Shown here one piece after another: positions 46,027 to 46,222 of a DNA stretch of 46,222 bases; the stretch's first letter is position 1, and every line of letters starts with the position of its first letter. The translations under genes and the position numbers were made by a program. The notes under the pieces were generated by a model. The model was not told where the DNA came from and made no database searches. It saw nothing but the letters and a program-made list of their open reading frames with translations. The stretch covers positions 1-46,222 of the forward strand of contig JAICQO010000049.1 in the NCBI GenBank assembly GCA_025937835.1. The letters are read 5' to 3'. The stretch is from Polyangiaceae bacterium. GTDB taxonomy: Bacteria > Myxococcota_A > Polyangia > Polyangiales > Polyangiaceae.

Positions 46027-46222
46027 TCAGGAGGCGCTTGGCACAGATTCGGCGTGATCCCGCGAGTTGGTGCGCGCGGCATCGTCGAGTGCGCGCTCGA
46101 GCAAATCGCGCTCGGTGTCGATCTCTGCCTTGGTGCGATAGCCCAGGCGACGGAAGAGCGAGACCGGAGGGCACCAGCCGACCGTGGCGTGGAGCATCAG
46201 GAACGCCATTTGCGCCCCGACG
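46027..46222 (-). CDS. Partial gene at window edge, small DUF2892-like protein
   Basis: The frame runs off the window; an ATG at 46209 would give 60 residues (MAFLMLHATVGWCPPVSLFR and onward RLGYRTKAEIDTERDLLE), but the frame stays open to the edge and the true start may lie beyond. The WCPP-x-RR-x-G-x-RT-x-x-EI-x-x-ER pattern resembles the C-terminal part of small inner-membrane DUF2892-type proteins. The assignment is weak. Nothing recognisable lies between its stop and the MYXO-CTERM gene (45940-46026). Confidence 0.45.
   Translation of the reverse strand, partial: VGAQMAFLMLHATVGWCPPVSLFRRLGYRTKAEIDTERDLLERALDDAARTNSRDHAESVPSAS

Overview
The window reads as a chromosome segment of a high-GC myxobacterium, most likely of the Polyangiales (Sorangium-like). 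This rests on three kinds of evidence: three proteins ending in a MYXO-CTERM type sorting tail; many lipoproteins with Gly/Ser/Ala-rich linkers followed by Cys-rich, RCC1-like or ferritin-like domains; and a tig-clpP-clpX-lon cluster with deltaproteobacterial-style proteins. No species can be named from sequence alone.

Layout. 1-18.4 kb is mostly housekeeping: a PilT-family motor ATPase, bioB with a hairpin-rich leader, a secreted matrixin and its coupled partner (minus strand), glnD with a coupled TPR lipoprotein, a minus-strand parA-parB-outer-membrane-protein run, a small acidic protein with a strong terminator, then tig-clpP and clpX-lon. A phosphodiester-glycosidase lipoprotein follows lon, apparently from a CTG start that overlaps the lon stop. 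18.4-21.7 kb holds a MIF-like tautomerase, an MFS exporter, a divergent ArsR-SRPBCC-VOC operon with a palindromic operator candidate, and a 50-residue membrane protein. 22-34.7 kb is rich in surface proteins: a DUF1592/DUF1552 pair, a His/Gly-rich lipoprotein, a membrane protein with a histone-H1-like Lys/Ala tail, a YpfJ-type metallopeptidase, an ECF sigma factor with a coupled membrane partner, an RCC1-repeat lipoprotein and a 707-residue Cys-rich lipoprotein.

35.4-41.6 kb is an integrated genetic element of about 6.1 kb. It is bounded by a perfect 34-bp direct repeat. One copy contains the 3' end of an intact tRNA-Asp(GTC); the other stands alone at 35391-35424. A tyrosine recombinase without its N-terminal half lies next to the tRNA. 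The cargo is an overlapping gene pair (a protein of unknown function plus an XRE-HTH/ImmA-IrrE metallopeptidase) behind an AT-rich control region with an inverted repeat, three unknown minus-strand genes, a frameshifted small gene and a lipoprotein. Two further tRNA T-arm-like scars inside the element suggest layered integrations. A ribbon-helix-helix protein and three strong consecutive hairpins lie just outside the left junction.

41.8-46.2 kb returns to chromosome: a Cys-rich lipoprotein fused to a ferritin-like di-iron domain, tRNA-Val(TAC), two tandem paralogous MYXO-CTERM proteins whose 3' ends share a 68-bp near-identical block, and a partial gene at the edge.

Four-base stop/start overlaps (ATGA, GTGA, CTGA) are frequent and mark the translationally coupled gene pairs. 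The strongest candidate for an undescribed system is the 36.1-39.8 kb cargo of the tRNA-Asp element. Its role, whether anti-phage, toxin-antitoxin or element control, is inference only.
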